Origin: Aquincola tertiaricarbonis
GTDB lineage: Bacteria; Pseudomonadota; Gammaproteobacteria; Burkholderiales; Burkholderiaceae_C
Assembly: GCF_023573145.1 (NCBI RefSeq)
Contig: NZ_CP097635.1
Span: 682,001-746,000 of the forward strand
Length of the DNA: 64,000 bases
Reading direction: 5' to 3'
The translations under genes and the position numbers were made by a program. Every line of letters starts with the position of its first letter. Position 1 is the first letter of the stretch. The notes below the pieces were generated by a model, which was not told where the DNA came from, did not search any database, and saw nothing but the letters and a program-made list of their open reading frames with translations. Positions 42,309 to 51,025 of the stretch are shown here, piece by piece.

Positions 42309-43318
42309 CGGCGGCTCCAGCGGCGCTCCAGGGCCGGCGCGAGGTAGCCGATCAGCCCCTTGGGGAAGAAGATGACCGACACGACGAACAGCGCGCCGAT
42401 CGCGATGGCATGGTGGGCGGTGAAGGAGCCCACCACGGACTTCAGCGCCGTCAGCAGCGCCGAGCCGTAGAGCGCGCCGACGAAGCTGCCGGTGCCGCCG
42501 ACGATCACGTTGATCACCGCATTGCCCGAGACCTGGAAGAACATCAGCTCGGGCGAGACGAAGCCCCGCAGCATCGGGTAGAGCGCCCCGCTGAGCGCCG
42601 CGATGTCGGCCGCGAGCACGAAGGCGGCCAGCTTGTAGCGCCACGGGTCGAAGCCGAGGAAGGCCAGGCGCTGCTCGTTGGTGCGGATCGCGTCGAGCGT
42701 GCGGCCGAAGGGCGTGTCCATCAGCCGCATCAGCAGCGCCAGCAGCAGCGCCATGCCGGCCAGCACGAGCAGGAAGAAGCTCGGCGCATGGGCCGTGTCC
42801 AGGCTGGCCACGCCGAGGCCGACGACGGGCGCCGGCACGCCGATCAGCCCGTCCGATGCACCCAGCTCGCGGGTGTTGAAGACGATCTTGCTGACCACCT
42901 GGGCCAGCCCGAAGCTGATCAGCGCGAAATACACGCCCTTGGCCCGGATCGCGATCAGCCCGCCGACCAGGCCGACCAGCGTGCCGCTGACCAGCACCAG
43001 CGCCAGGGCCAGCGGCAGCGAGGGTGCCAGGTGCTTGAGCGTCAGCGCCGACACATAGGCGCCGAAGCCGAAGAACAGCGCCTGCCCCAGTGGCAGCAGG
43101 CCCGTGCGGCCGAGCAGCAGGTCCACGCTGAGCGCCAGGCCGCCGAAGATCAGCGCCTCGGTGGCCAGCCGGAAGAAGAAGACGTCGCCCAGCGTGGCCG
43201 CGACGGCCGCGAACAGCAGCGCCATCGCGAAGAAGGCATAGCTCAGTGCGCGCACCGCGGAACGCCGTGTGCCGGCGGATGGGGCGGTCGCCCGCCCGAT
43301 GGTCAGTGCCTCAACCAT
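42305..43318 (-). CDS. livM: Branched-chain-type ABC permease LivM (system 1)
   Basis: 337 residues with about nine membrane helices. It shows the LivM landmarks: LLLGRTGLLPLGQALFFGFG, IRAKGVYFALISFGLAQV and the cytoplasmic loop LDAIRTNEQRLAFLGFD that contacts the ATPase. It overlaps livH by eight and livG by four bases. It forms the translocation pore with LivH. Confidence 0.94.
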   Translation of the reverse strand: MVEALTIGRATAPSAGTRRSAVRALSYAFFAMALLFAAVAATLGDVFFFRLATEALIFGGLALSVDLLLGRTGLLPLGQALFFGFGAYVSALTLKHLAPSLPLALALVLVSGTLVGLVGGLIAIRAKGVYFALISFGLAQVVSKIVFNTRELGASDGLIGVPAPVVGLGVASLDTAHAPSFFLLVLAGMALLLALLMRLMDTPFGRTLDAIRTNEQRLAFLGFDPWRYKLAAFVLAADIAALSGALYPMLRGFVSPELMFFQVSGNAVINVIVGGTGSFVGALYGSALLTALKSVVGSFTAHHAIAIGALFVVSVIFFPKGLIGYLAPALERRWSRR

Positions 43319-44195
43319 GGCCGAGCCTCCCGAACAGACCGTGCGGGCGCCACATCAGCACCAGCACCATGATTCCGAACAACAGCGGGTCGCTCCACAC
43401 CGGCGAGGTGTAGAGGCTGGAGATCGACTGCACCTGGGTCAGCAGCAGCCCGGCAATCACCGCGCCCTTGATCGAGCCCATGCCGCCGATGATCACCACG
43501 CTGAACGCGATCAGCACGAAGTCGCGACCCATGGTCGGGAAGACCGAATAGATCGGTGCGAGCAGCACCCCCGACAGGCCCGCCAGCGCCACCCCGAAGG
43601 CAAAGGTGCCGGCGTAGACCACGCTGACCGGCACGCCCAGCGATGCGGCCATGTGCCGGTCGTAGGCGGCGGCGCGCACCATCGCGCCGAGCCGCGTCCG
43701 GAACACCACCGCCCACACCACCGCGATCACCGCGGCGCCCACCGCCATCAGGAACAGGCGGTAATTGGGGAAGAACAGCCCGAACATCTCGGTGGCGCCG
43801 CTGATCGGCTGCTCGATGCGCATCGGATTCGCGCCGAAGACGATCTTCAGGATGTCCTCCAGGATGATGGCGATGCCGAAGGTCAGCAGCAGCGTCAGCG
43901 TGTGGCGGTCCTTGCTGTTGAAGACCCGCTGGATCAGCGCGCGCTCCGTCGCGTAGCCCAGCGCCGCCATCAGCAGCGGCGTCAGCGCCAGCGCCCACCA
44001 GAACGGCAGGCCCATGCCGATCAGCGCCAGCGCCGCATACGCACCGATCGCGTAGAACTCGCCATGCGCCATGTTGATGACGTCGAGCAGGCCGAAGATA
44101 ATCGTCAGCCCGAGCGCCATCAGCACCACCGCCACGCCGATGGACAGGCCGTTGACGACCTGTGGCGCCAGCACGAATTGCAGCCAGTCCAGCAT
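43311..44195 (-). CDS. livH: Branched-chain-type ABC permease LivH (system 1)
   Basis: 294 residues, about eight membrane helices. Landmarks are GLSIGVAVVLMALGLTIIFG, LDVINMAHGEFYAIGAYAA and the coupling loop MVRAAAYDRHMAASLGVPV. It follows livK by nine bases. Confidence 0.94.
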   Translation of the reverse strand: MLDWLQFVLAPQVVNGLSIGVAVVLMALGLTIIFGLLDVINMAHGEFYAIGAYAALALIGMGLPFWWALALTPLLMAALGYATERALIQRVFNSKDRHTLTLLLTFGIAIILEDILKIVFGANPMRIEQPISGATEMFGLFFPNYRLFLMAVGAAVIAVVWAVVFRTRLGAMVRAAAYDRHMAASLGVPVSVVYAGTFAFGVALAGLSGVLLAPIYSVFPTMGRDFVLIAFSVVIIGGMGSIKGAVIAGLLLTQVQSISSLYTSPVWSDPLLFGIMVLVLMWRPHGLFGRLGHG

Positions 44196-44204
44196 GGGGC
44201 CGCC

Positions 44205-45380
44205 TCAGAACCGGCTGCAGGCGTCGGGGCCGATCGCCGCCGCGGCAGCGACCTTGCCGACGATCTGGAACTGGCCGCCTTCGACCTTCACGGCGTACAT
44301 GTCCTGCATCGCCTGGTGGTCGCCCGCGCGCATCGTCTTCGTGCCCTGCGGCGTCGCCCACTGCAGGCCGCGCATGGCCTCGCGCACCTTGTCGGTGTCG
44401 GTGCTCTTGGCTTTCTCCACTGCTGCCTTGTAGAAGAACAGCACGCCGTAGGAATCGGCGCCGTACAGATCCGGCTTGGACTTGTTCGCCGCCTCGAAGT
44501 CGGCGACGAACTTGCGGTTCTCGGCCGAGTCGATGCTCGGGGAGTAGCCAACGCCGGTGACGAAGCCGTCGGCGGCCTTGCCGATCGCAGCGAGGTTCTG
44601 CGAGGTCACCGTGCCCGATGCACCGAGGACCTGCACGTTGCGGTTGACGCCGAACTCGGCCATCTGCGTGAACAGCCGCACCGTGTCGTTGCCCGCCACC
44701 GAGGTGTAAATCACCGTCGGGCGCGCGCCGCGGATCTGGCCGAAGTACGGCGAGTAGTCCTTGTTGTCCAGCGGCGCGAACACCTCGCCAGCGGTCTTGG
44801 CGCCCTTGCCCTCGGCGGCCGCCTTGAAGGCCGCCACCGTGCTGCGGCCCATCTCGTAGTCAGGCCCCAGGTAGAAGACGTTGGCGTTCTTCTGCGTCGA
44901 GGCCATCCAGTCGGCCAGCGCGGCGCTCTGCATGCCGGCACGCGCGTTGACGCGGAACACGTTGGGGCTGCACTTGTCGGCGGTGATCGAATCGGCGAAC
45001 GACACAGTGGTCGCGATCAATCGGTTGTTGCGCTCGGCCACCTGGCCCACGGCCAGGGTCGAGCCCGAGTTCACCGTGCCGGTCAGGAAGTCAACCTTGC
45101 CGACCTGGAACAGCTTCTCGGCCTTCTGCGTGGCCACGGCCGGGTTAGCCTCCTCGTCCTCATAGACCAGTTCCAGCTTGCGACCCATCACGCCGCCGGC
45201 CGCATTGATCTGCGCGGCGGCGAGGTCCAGGCCCCACTTCACCTGCTGGCCGATGCCGGCGTAGGTGCCCGACAGCGGGGTGACGACACCGACGCGGATC
45301 GGTGCGGTCTGGGCGGATGCAGCCAGCGGTGCGGCGATCGCGAGAGCGGCGGCCAGCGAGTTGAGATGATGTCGGTTCAT
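44205..45380 (-). CDS. livK: Periplasmic substrate-binding protein LivK-type (system 1)
   Basis: 391 residues with a Sec signal (cleavage after ASA, about residue 23). A Peripla_BP_6 fold begins PIRVGVVTPLSGTYAGIGQQ and continues AAQINAAGGVMGRKLELVYE. It binds the substrate in the periplasm and hands it to LivHM. It lies 28 bases after the TctC gene. Its ligand cannot be read from sequence; operon context suggests an aromatic-like or furan carboxylate. Confidence 0.92.
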   Translation of the reverse strand: MNRHHLNSLAAALAIAAPLAASAQTAPIRVGVVTPLSGTYAGIGQQVKWGLDLAAAQINAAGGVMGRKLELVYEDEEANPAVATQKAEKLFQVGKVDFLTGTVNSGSTLAVGQVAERNNRLIATTVSFADSITADKCSPNVFRVNARAGMQSAALADWMASTQKNANVFYLGPDYEMGRSTVAAFKAAAEGKGAKTAGEVFAPLDNKDYSPYFGQIRGARPTVIYTSVAGNDTVRLFTQMAEFGVNRNVQVLGASGTVTSQNLAAIGKAADGFVTGVGYSPSIDSAENRKFVADFEAANKSKPDLYGADSYGVLFFYKAAVEKAKSTDTDKVREAMRGLQWATPQGTKTMRAGDHQAMQDMYAVKVEGGQFQIVGKVAAAAAIGPDACSRF

Positions 45381-45408
45381 GGTTTGTCTCCAGGAGTTGT
45401 GTTTGGGT

Positions 45409-46398
45409 TCATTCGGCCTTGATGCCGTGCTGTTCGATGACGCGCTTCCACAGCGTCATCTGGCTGGCGATGAAGTCGCGCAGCACAGCCGGTGAGCCAC
45501 CATCGGGCGTGACGCCCTGCGCCGCGAACGCGCGCTGGACCTCTTCGGTGGAAAGGATTCGGTTGATCTCGCGATTGAGCTTGTCGATCACAGGCTGCGG
45601 CGTCCCCGCAGGCACGACGAAGCCGTGCCAGGACGACACCTCGTAGCCCGGCAGGCCGACTTCGGCCGCGGTGGGCACGTCCGGAAGCAGGGGGGATCGA
45701 CGCTGGCTTGCAATCGCCAGCGCGCGCGCCTTGCCCGCCTGGATGAAGGGCAGAACCTGCGGCAGCAGGTCGACGGCAAGCCCGACGTGCCCCCCGGACA
45801 GGTCGGTCATCAGCGGGGCGCTGCCCTTGTAGGGCACGGGGTTCATGCGCACGCCGGCCTGGCTCTCGAACAGCACCATGGCCAGGTGATTGGACGAGCC
45901 GGCACCCGAGGTGCCGTAGTTGATCTTGTCCGGACTGGCGCGCGCCGCCGTCAGAACATCGGCGACGCTGCGATAGGGGCTGCCCGCATGGGTGACCAGC
46001 ACCATGGGCGAGCGCCCTGCCAGGATCACGGGCGCGAACGCGCGTTCGGTGTCGTAGGGCAGCTTGTAGAGCCAGGGGTTCGAGGCGAACGGAAACTGAA
46101 TGACCAGCAGCGTCTGTCCATCGGCCGGGGCCGTGGCCACGGCCTGCGTACCGATCACCGTCCCGGCACCTGGCTTGTTGTCCACCACGGCACTCACCTT
46201 CCACGCCGCGGACAGCTGCTTCGCGATCAGTCGCCCGAGCGTGTCGTTGAAACCGCCCGCCGGGTAAGGCACGACGATGCGCAGTGGTCCGCCGAGATAG
46301 TCAGAGGCGCGCGCCGGCGCGATCCACGGCCCCGTCAGCGCGGCGGCGCCGACAGCCAGCGTCAGCGCGCGACGGGATCTGGAGATTTCGGTGACCAT
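45409..46398 (-). CDS. Bug/TctC-type periplasmic binding receptor
   Basis: 329 residues with a Sec/Tat-like signal (residues 1-31, SRRALTLAVGAAALTG). The mature domain has the Bug family features LRIVVPYPAGGFNDTLGRLI, VVDNKPGAGTVIGTQAV and the loop LPDVPTAAEVGLPGYE. Such receptors bind carboxylates and are very abundant in Burkholderiales. No TctA/TctB permease is present, so it may serve another transporter or act as a sensor. It lies 32 bases after hmfE. Confidence 0.93.
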   Translation of the reverse strand: MVTEISRSRRALTLAVGAAALTGPWIAPARASDYLGGPLRIVVPYPAGGFNDTLGRLIAKQLSAAWKVSAVVDNKPGAGTVIGTQAVATAPADGQTLLVIQFPFASNPWLYKLPYDTERAFAPVILAGRSPMVLVTHAGSPYRSVADVLTAARASPDKINYGTSGAGSSNHLAMVLFESQAGVRMNPVPYKGSAPLMTDLSGGHVGLAVDLLPQVLPFIQAGKARALAIASQRRSPLLPDVPTAAEVGLPGYEVSSWHGFVVPAGTPQPVIDKLNREINRILSTEEVQRAFAAQGVTPDGGSPAVLRDFIASQMTLWKRVIEQHGIKAE

Positions 46399-46430
46399 GC
46401 AGCCTCCTTGCAGGCGGTGGATTGACCTGA

Positions 46431-47243
46431 TCAGCGGCCGACGAAGGCCGGCTTGCGCTTGCTGTGGAACGCCTCGACGCCTTCGCGGAAGTCCTCCGAG
46501 CTGCGCAGGCGCGAGTAGCAGTGGCCCTCCAGCTCGATGGCGATGGACAGCGGTGAGTCTTCGGTGTCGTTCAGCAGCTTCTTGGCGGTGCGCTGCGCGA
46601 TCGGGGAGAAGCCGCGCAGTTCGTCCACCAGGGCATCGGTGGCCCGCTCGAGCTCGGCATCGGGCACACACTCGGTGGCCACGCCCCACTCGAGGGCCTG
46701 GCGGCCGGAGATGCGCCGCGAGCGCATCACGATGTCCTTGGTGCGCGTGATGCCCACCATCTTCTGCAGCCGTGCCGAACCGCCGGATCCGGGAATCTGG
46801 CCAAGCTTCTGCTCGGGCAGCGCGTAGAGCGTCGTCTCTGTGGCCAGGCGGAAGTCGCAGGCCAGCGACAGCTCGAAGCCGACGCCGAAGCAGTAACCGC
46901 GGCCCGCCGCGATCACCGGCTTGCTGCAGCGCGCCGGCGCCGCGACGTTCCAGGCCAGCTCGCTGACATGTTCGGGCGTCGCTTCGAGAAAGCCCTTGAT
47001 GTCGCCGCCGCTGGAGAAATGTTCGCCGGCGCCGCGCAGCACGATGATGCGGATGCGCTCGTCGGCATCGAGGGCCTCGAACGCGATGCGCAACTGGTCG
47101 CGCGCCAGCATGCTCACCACGTTGAAGGGCGGCCGGTCGAGCACGATGTCGGCGCGCTCCTGCTCGGCCTTCAGCTCGATGCGAAAGCCGTCGAGCTCGG
47201 CGGGCAGCACGGCGGCGGGATGGGCGAGTTCGTGAAGTTTCAT
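46431..47243 (-). CDS. hmfE: 2-oxoglutaroyl-CoA hydrolase HmfE (enoyl-CoA hydratase family)
   Basis: 270 residues of the crotonase fold. It has the oxyanion-hole segments VLRGAGEHFSSGGDIKGF and GRGYCFGVGFELSLACDF, then LPEQKLGQIPGSGGSARLQK. In the known hmf pathway HmfE releases 2-oxoglutarate from its CoA ester, or carries out the preceding ring-opening hydration. I assign HmfE from the rest of the cluster and general resemblance; the crotonase call alone is certain. ATG 47243 lies 22 bases after the aldehyde dehydrogenase. In Cupriavidus hmfE follows hmfABCD directly, but here it is displaced. Confidence 0.75.
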   Translation of the reverse strand: MKLHELAHPAAVLPAELDGFRIELKAEQERADIVLDRPPFNVVSMLARDQLRIAFEALDADERIRIIVLRGAGEHFSSGGDIKGFLEATPEHVSELAWNVAAPARCSKPVIAAGRGYCFGVGFELSLACDFRLATETTLYALPEQKLGQIPGSGGSARLQKMVGITRTKDIVMRSRRISGRQALEWGVATECVPDAELERATDALVDELRGFSPIAQRTAKKLLNDTEDSPLSIAIELEGHCYSRLRSSEDFREGVEAFHSKRKPAFVGR

Positions 47244-47265
47244 GGTGGTTCCTCGAGTGTTGAAG

Positions 47266-48735
47266 TCAGGCGCCAACGACGCCCACGTTCTGATAGATGT
47301 GCTTGATCTCGGTGAAGTCGACGAGTGCATCGACGCCGTGCAGCCGACCCAGGCCGCTGCGCCGATATCCACCGGTCTCGGCCTCGGCGAAGAGCTTGTT
47401 GTGGTCATTGATCCACACGGTGCCGTTGCGCAGCGCCCGCGCCACGCGCATCGCCCGCGCGCCGTCGTGCGTCCACACGCTGGCCGCCAGGCCGTACTCG
47501 CTGTGATTGGCGCGCGCGACGGCCTCGACCTCGTCCTCGAACCGCTCGATGACGACCAGCGGGCCGAAGATCTCTTCCTGCAGGAAGAAGGCACCGGTGT
47601 CGCGGTGTGCCACCAGCGTGGGCGACAGGAAGCAACCCGCCGCCAGGTCACCCCCGGGCCGGCCGCCTCGCAGGACCACCTCGTCGGCTTCGGCCAGCGT
47701 GCGCTCGATCTGGGCCGCGACTCGCTCGCGCGAGGCCGCATCGATGAGCGGCCCGACTTGGGCGCCCGGCGAGTCTCCCGGCGCCACCACCAGGGAAGAC
47801 AGCGCGCGCGACAGCGCCACCTTCATCGCCTCGAACTTCGAGGCGTGCACCAGCACGCGCCGCGCCGCCGTGCACTGCTGGCCGGAGATGATGGTAGCGG
47901 CAGCGGCCAGCTGGCCCGCCACGCGCTCCACGTCGACGTCATCGAACACCAGGCAGGCCGCCTTGCCACCGAGTTCCAGCGACAGCTTCTTCATCGTCGG
48001 CGCGGCCGCAGCCATGATGCGGGCGCCGGTGGCATTGCTGCCGGTGAAGCTGATCACGTCCACTTCGGGGGAAGTGACGAGGGCCTGGGCCACGTCGTGG
48101 CCACGCTCGCTCACCAGGTTGACGACTCCTCGAACCCTGTCGCCCAGCGTGGCGAGCACGGCGTGCAGTTCGGCGATCACCGCCGCGGTGATCAGCGCGG
48201 ACTGCGGCGCCGGCTTGATCACCACGGTGCAGCCGGCCGCCAGCGCCGGTGTCAGCGCACGGATCAGCAGCACCACCGGAGCGTTCCAGGGGATGATCAG
48301 GCCGGCAACCCCGGCCGGCTCCTTGATCAAGGTGGAGAACACGCCGGGCTCCACCTCGAACACATGGCCGGGGTAGGTGCGCGCGAGCCCGGCGTAGTAG
48401 CGGATCTCCGAGATCGCACCGGCCATCTCTCCGCGCGACTGCGCGAGCACCTTGCCGTTCTCCAGCGTCAGCAGCCGCGCCAGTTCGTCGCTCTTGCGCT
48501 CCAGCGCATCGGCCCAATGGAGCATGACCTGCTGGCGCAGCCGCGGTGCCTGGGCCCAGTCGGGTCGTTCGAAGGCCCGACGGGCGGCGGCGATCGCGCC
48601 ATGTGCATCGGCCAGCCCGGCCGCGGCGTAGCGGCCGATGGTCCGCCCGTCGGCGGGATTGATCGATGCCGCGGTCGCCCCGCCCTGCGCAGCGCGCCAG
48701 GCGCCATCGATCAGCAGTTGTGCATGGAGTGTCAT
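47266..48735 (-). CDS. NAD(P)-dependent aldehyde dehydrogenase
   Basis: 489 residues, full length. Catalytic residues are visible: Asn151 (IIPWNAP), Glu254 in LELGGK and the nucleophile Cys288 in GQQCTAAR. It oxidises an aldehyde to a carboxylic acid. In this operon it could convert furfural or 5-formylfuroate into furoate or furandicarboxylate, which would feed HmfD or HmfF. It is spaced 10 bases from the SDR gene. Confidence 0.93.
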   Translation of the reverse strand: MTLHAQLLIDGAWRAAQGGATAASINPADGRTIGRYAAAGLADAHGAIAAARRAFERPDWAQAPRLRQQVMLHWADALERKSDELARLLTLENGKVLAQSRGEMAGAISEIRYYAGLARTYPGHVFEVEPGVFSTLIKEPAGVAGLIIPWNAPVVLLIRALTPALAAGCTVVIKPAPQSALITAAVIAELHAVLATLGDRVRGVVNLVSERGHDVAQALVTSPEVDVISFTGSNATGARIMAAAAPTMKKLSLELGGKAACLVFDDVDVERVAGQLAAAATIISGQQCTAARRVLVHASKFEAMKVALSRALSSLVVAPGDSPGAQVGPLIDAASRERVAAQIERTLAEADEVVLRGGRPGGDLAAGCFLSPTLVAHRDTGAFFLQEEIFGPLVVIERFEDEVEAVARANHSEYGLAASVWTHDGARAMRVARALRNGTVWINDHNKLFAEAETGGYRRSGLGRLHGVDALVDFTEIKHIYQNVGVVGA

Positions 48736-48745
48736 GTCGGCCTCG

Positions 48746-49519
48746 TCAATGCATCACCGAGCCGCCGTCGACCACGATCACCTGGCCGGTGACGAAGTCG
48801 CTCTCCGCGCTAGCGAGATAGACCAGCGTGCCGCACAAGTCCTCGGGGGTGACCTCGCGCTTGATCGCGCGGCTGGCAATGTTGTTGGCGCTCACCGCGC
48901 CCTGCCACGCCGGATTGGCCAGCGTGTTCTCGCTGGCGGTCAGCCCCGGCGACAGCGTGTTGACGCGGATGCCGGCATCGCCGAGCTCGCGTGCCAGCGC
49001 ACGGGTCATGGCGGTAACGGCACCCTTGGAGGCCACGTAGTGCAGCAGCATCGGGGCTCCCTTGAACACGGTGCCCGATCCGATGTTGACGATCTTGCCG
49101 TAGCCCTGCGCGCGCATCTGCGGTGCGACCGCCTTGGCACACTCGAAGCTGCCTCGCACGTTGACCGCCATCACCCGGTCCCACTCGGCGGCGTCGATCT
49201 GGTCGAACGGCTTCATGGCCAGGTTGGCGAACAGTCCGGCGTTGTTGACCAGCACGTCGATGCGACCGAAGGCATCGAGCGTGGCTGCCGCCATCGTCCG
49301 CGCCGATTCGGGTGACGTGACGTCGACCCGCAGTGCGATCGCGCGCCCCCCGGCATCACGAATACGTGCTGCCACCGGCTCGGCATCGAGCACGTCGCAG
49401 CAGGCCACGGCAGCGCCCGCGGCAGCCAGCGCCGCGGCGTAGCGTGCACCGATGCCCTGCGCGGCGCCGGTCACGATGGCGGTCCGGCCTTCCAGCCGTG
49501 CCTCGGAACGAAGGGGCAT
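48746..49519 (-). CDS. Short-chain dehydrogenase in the hmf operon
   Basis: 257 residues from ATG 49519. Cofactor loop GAAQGIG, NNAG, and the catalytic Tyr and Lys in HYVASKGAV. The start shares one base with the stop of the hydroxylase gene (TGATG), strong coupling. It may oxidise an alcohol such as furfuryl alcohol or hydroxymethylfurfural, or reduce an intermediate; the substrate is not deducible. Confidence 0.92.
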   Translation of the reverse strand: MPLRSEARLEGRTAIVTGAAQGIGARYAAALAAAGAAVACCDVLDAEPVAARIRDAGGRAIALRVDVTSPESARTMAAATLDAFGRIDVLVNNAGLFANLAMKPFDQIDAAEWDRVMAVNVRGSFECAKAVAPQMRAQGYGKIVNIGSGTVFKGAPMLLHYVASKGAVTAMTRALARELGDAGIRVNTLSPGLTASENTLANPAWQGAVSANNIASRAIKREVTPEDLCGTLVYLASAESDFVTGQVIVVDGGSVMH

Positions 49520-50301
49520 CAAAGACTCCTGGCGGCAGCGCGGCCGCGTTCACTTTGCTGCGCCTCGACACGGGCGCGGTCCTCGGGCTTGCGGGCTGCG
49601 TCGGACATGCCGTTGAACAGCGTGCCGATCACGCCCTTGTCCAGGTCGCTGGTGCCGAACAGCGCATCGCAGATCGGAAAGGTGAGATTGAAATTGCGGG
49701 TGTGCATGAAGTCCGGGTTGTGATGCAGCACGTGCATGCGCCGCACGGTGTTGACGAGCGGCAGGCGGTCGAGCAGCGGATGTTCGATGTGGGACAGCGT
49801 GTGCAGCCCCTCGTACATCAGGAAGTACGCGGCCATGGTCAGCATCGCGATGTAGCCGGTGTTGGGAGTCCACACCGCGCCCAGCAGCAGGGCAGGCGGA
49901 AGCGCCGCCAGCACGAACAGCACCGGGGCGAACGGGGGGAACAGCAGAGCCCGCCAGTCGCGATGGCCGTGGTAGTCCAGCGTCTTGTGCGAGAAGAACT
50001 GGTGGTGCGTGTTGACGTGGCGCTTGTAGGCCGACTTCAGCAGACTCTTCGGGCTGTGCAGCAGGTAGCGGTGCGCCGCCCATTCGGCCCAGTTGCCGAA
50101 CAGGAACATCGGCAGCACCACGCCGACCCACTCCAGCCACGAGGGCTGCTGCAGGCGGGAGGCGCAGTAGAGGATCACGCCGAAGGTGAACACCAGCGTG
50201 AAAGCCAGATGCATTTCGCCGCGGTACCAGGCCGGTGTGTCGGCGCGGTACTGCGCACGGAACGCATTCGAGCGCGCGACGATCTCTTCTTCTCTCGTCA
50301 T
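49519..50301 (-). CDS. Membrane di-iron hydroxylase (fatty acid hydroxylase / sterol desaturase superfamily)
   Basis: 260 residues with four hydrophobic segments and the superfamily His clusters: HRYLLH near 90, KRHVNTHHQFF near 107 and MHVLHHNPDFMH near 205. These bind two irons for oxygen-dependent hydroxylation or desaturation. ATG 50301 is chosen over an upstream start. It is the one gene of the operon with no place in the described hmf pathway. It may hydroxylate a methyl or side chain to open a furan substrate, but that is speculation. Confidence 0.88.
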   Translation of the reverse strand: MTREEEIVARSNAFRAQYRADTPAWYRGEMHLAFTLVFTFGVILYCASRLQQPSWLEWVGVVLPMFLFGNWAEWAAHRYLLHSPKSLLKSAYKRHVNTHHQFFSHKTLDYHGHRDWRALLFPPFAPVLFVLAALPPALLLGAVWTPNTGYIAMLTMAAYFLMYEGLHTLSHIEHPLLDRLPLVNTVRRMHVLHHNPDFMHTRNFNLTFPICDALFGTSDLDKGVIGTLFNGMSDAARKPEDRARVEAQQSERGRAAARSL

Positions 50302-50317
50302 TGAAGTGTCTCCAGGT

Positions 50318-51025
50318 TCATTCGAGGCCCAGGAATTTGGCGGCAAAGGCCGGGTCGCCGAGCAAGTCCTCGCGGCTGCCCTCCAGCACGGTCCGTCCGT
50401 TCTCGAGTACGTAGGCGCGATCGACGAAGTCGAGTGCGCGATGGGTGTTCTGCTCGACGAGCAGCATGGTCACGCCCTGCTCCGCGATGCGGCGCAGCGC
50501 GGTGAGGATCTCTTCGACCAACAGAGGCGCCACGCCGATGAAGGGCTCGTCGAGCAGGAGCAGGCGCGGGCGCGACATGAGCGCGCGGCCGATGGCCACC
50601 ATCTGCTGCTGCCCGCCACTGAGTTCGCCGGCGTTCTGCCTGGCCTTCTGGCGCAGGATCGGAAAAAGGCCGAAAACCTGCTCCAGGGGCTCGTCGAGTG
50701 CACGCCGGGACGCCGCGGCGTAGGCGCCCATGGCCAGGTTCTCCTGAACCGTCATTCCGGGGAACAGCCGCCGTCCTTCCGGCACCAGCGCGATGCCGCG
50801 GCCGACGGTTTGCGCTGTGGAGGCGCGCTGCAACGGTGCGCCATCGAACTCGATGCCGCCGGATGCCACGGCGTACAGACCGACGATGGCACCCATCGCC
50901 GTGGACTTGCCGGCCCCGTTGGCACCGAGCAGGGCGACACGTTCACCGTGCCCCACGTGCATCGAGACGTCCCACAGCGCACGCAGCTTGCCGTGATCGA
51001 CAGCGAGTCGGGTCAGGCTGAGCAT
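50318..51025 (-). CDS. livF: Branched-chain-type ABC transporter ATPase, LivF (system 2)
   Basis: 235 residues. Walker A GANGAGKST, signature LSGGQQQMVAIGRALM and Walker B LLLLDEPFIGVAP. The start shares one base with the stop of the fused livMG gene. With 53710-54912 and 51025-53687 it forms a second, complete uptake system in the same operon. Confidence 0.94.
   Translation of the reverse strand: MLSLTRLAVDHGKLRALWDVSMHVGHGERVALLGANGAGKSTAMGAIVGLYAVASGGIEFDGAPLQRASTAQTVGRGIALVPEGRRLFPGMTVQENLAMGAYAAASRRALDEPLEQVFGLFPILRQKARQNAGELSGGQQQMVAIGRALMSRPRLLLLDEPFIGVAPLLVEEILTALRRIAEQGVTMLLVEQNTHRALDFVDRAYVLENGRTVLEGSREDLLGDPAFAAKFLGLE

Noticed and set aside
40835..45380. True branched-chain amino acid transporter
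   Set aside because: The fold is LIV-type, but both copies sit inside one catabolic operon. An amino acid substrate is possible but not favoured; the liv names are used for the family only.
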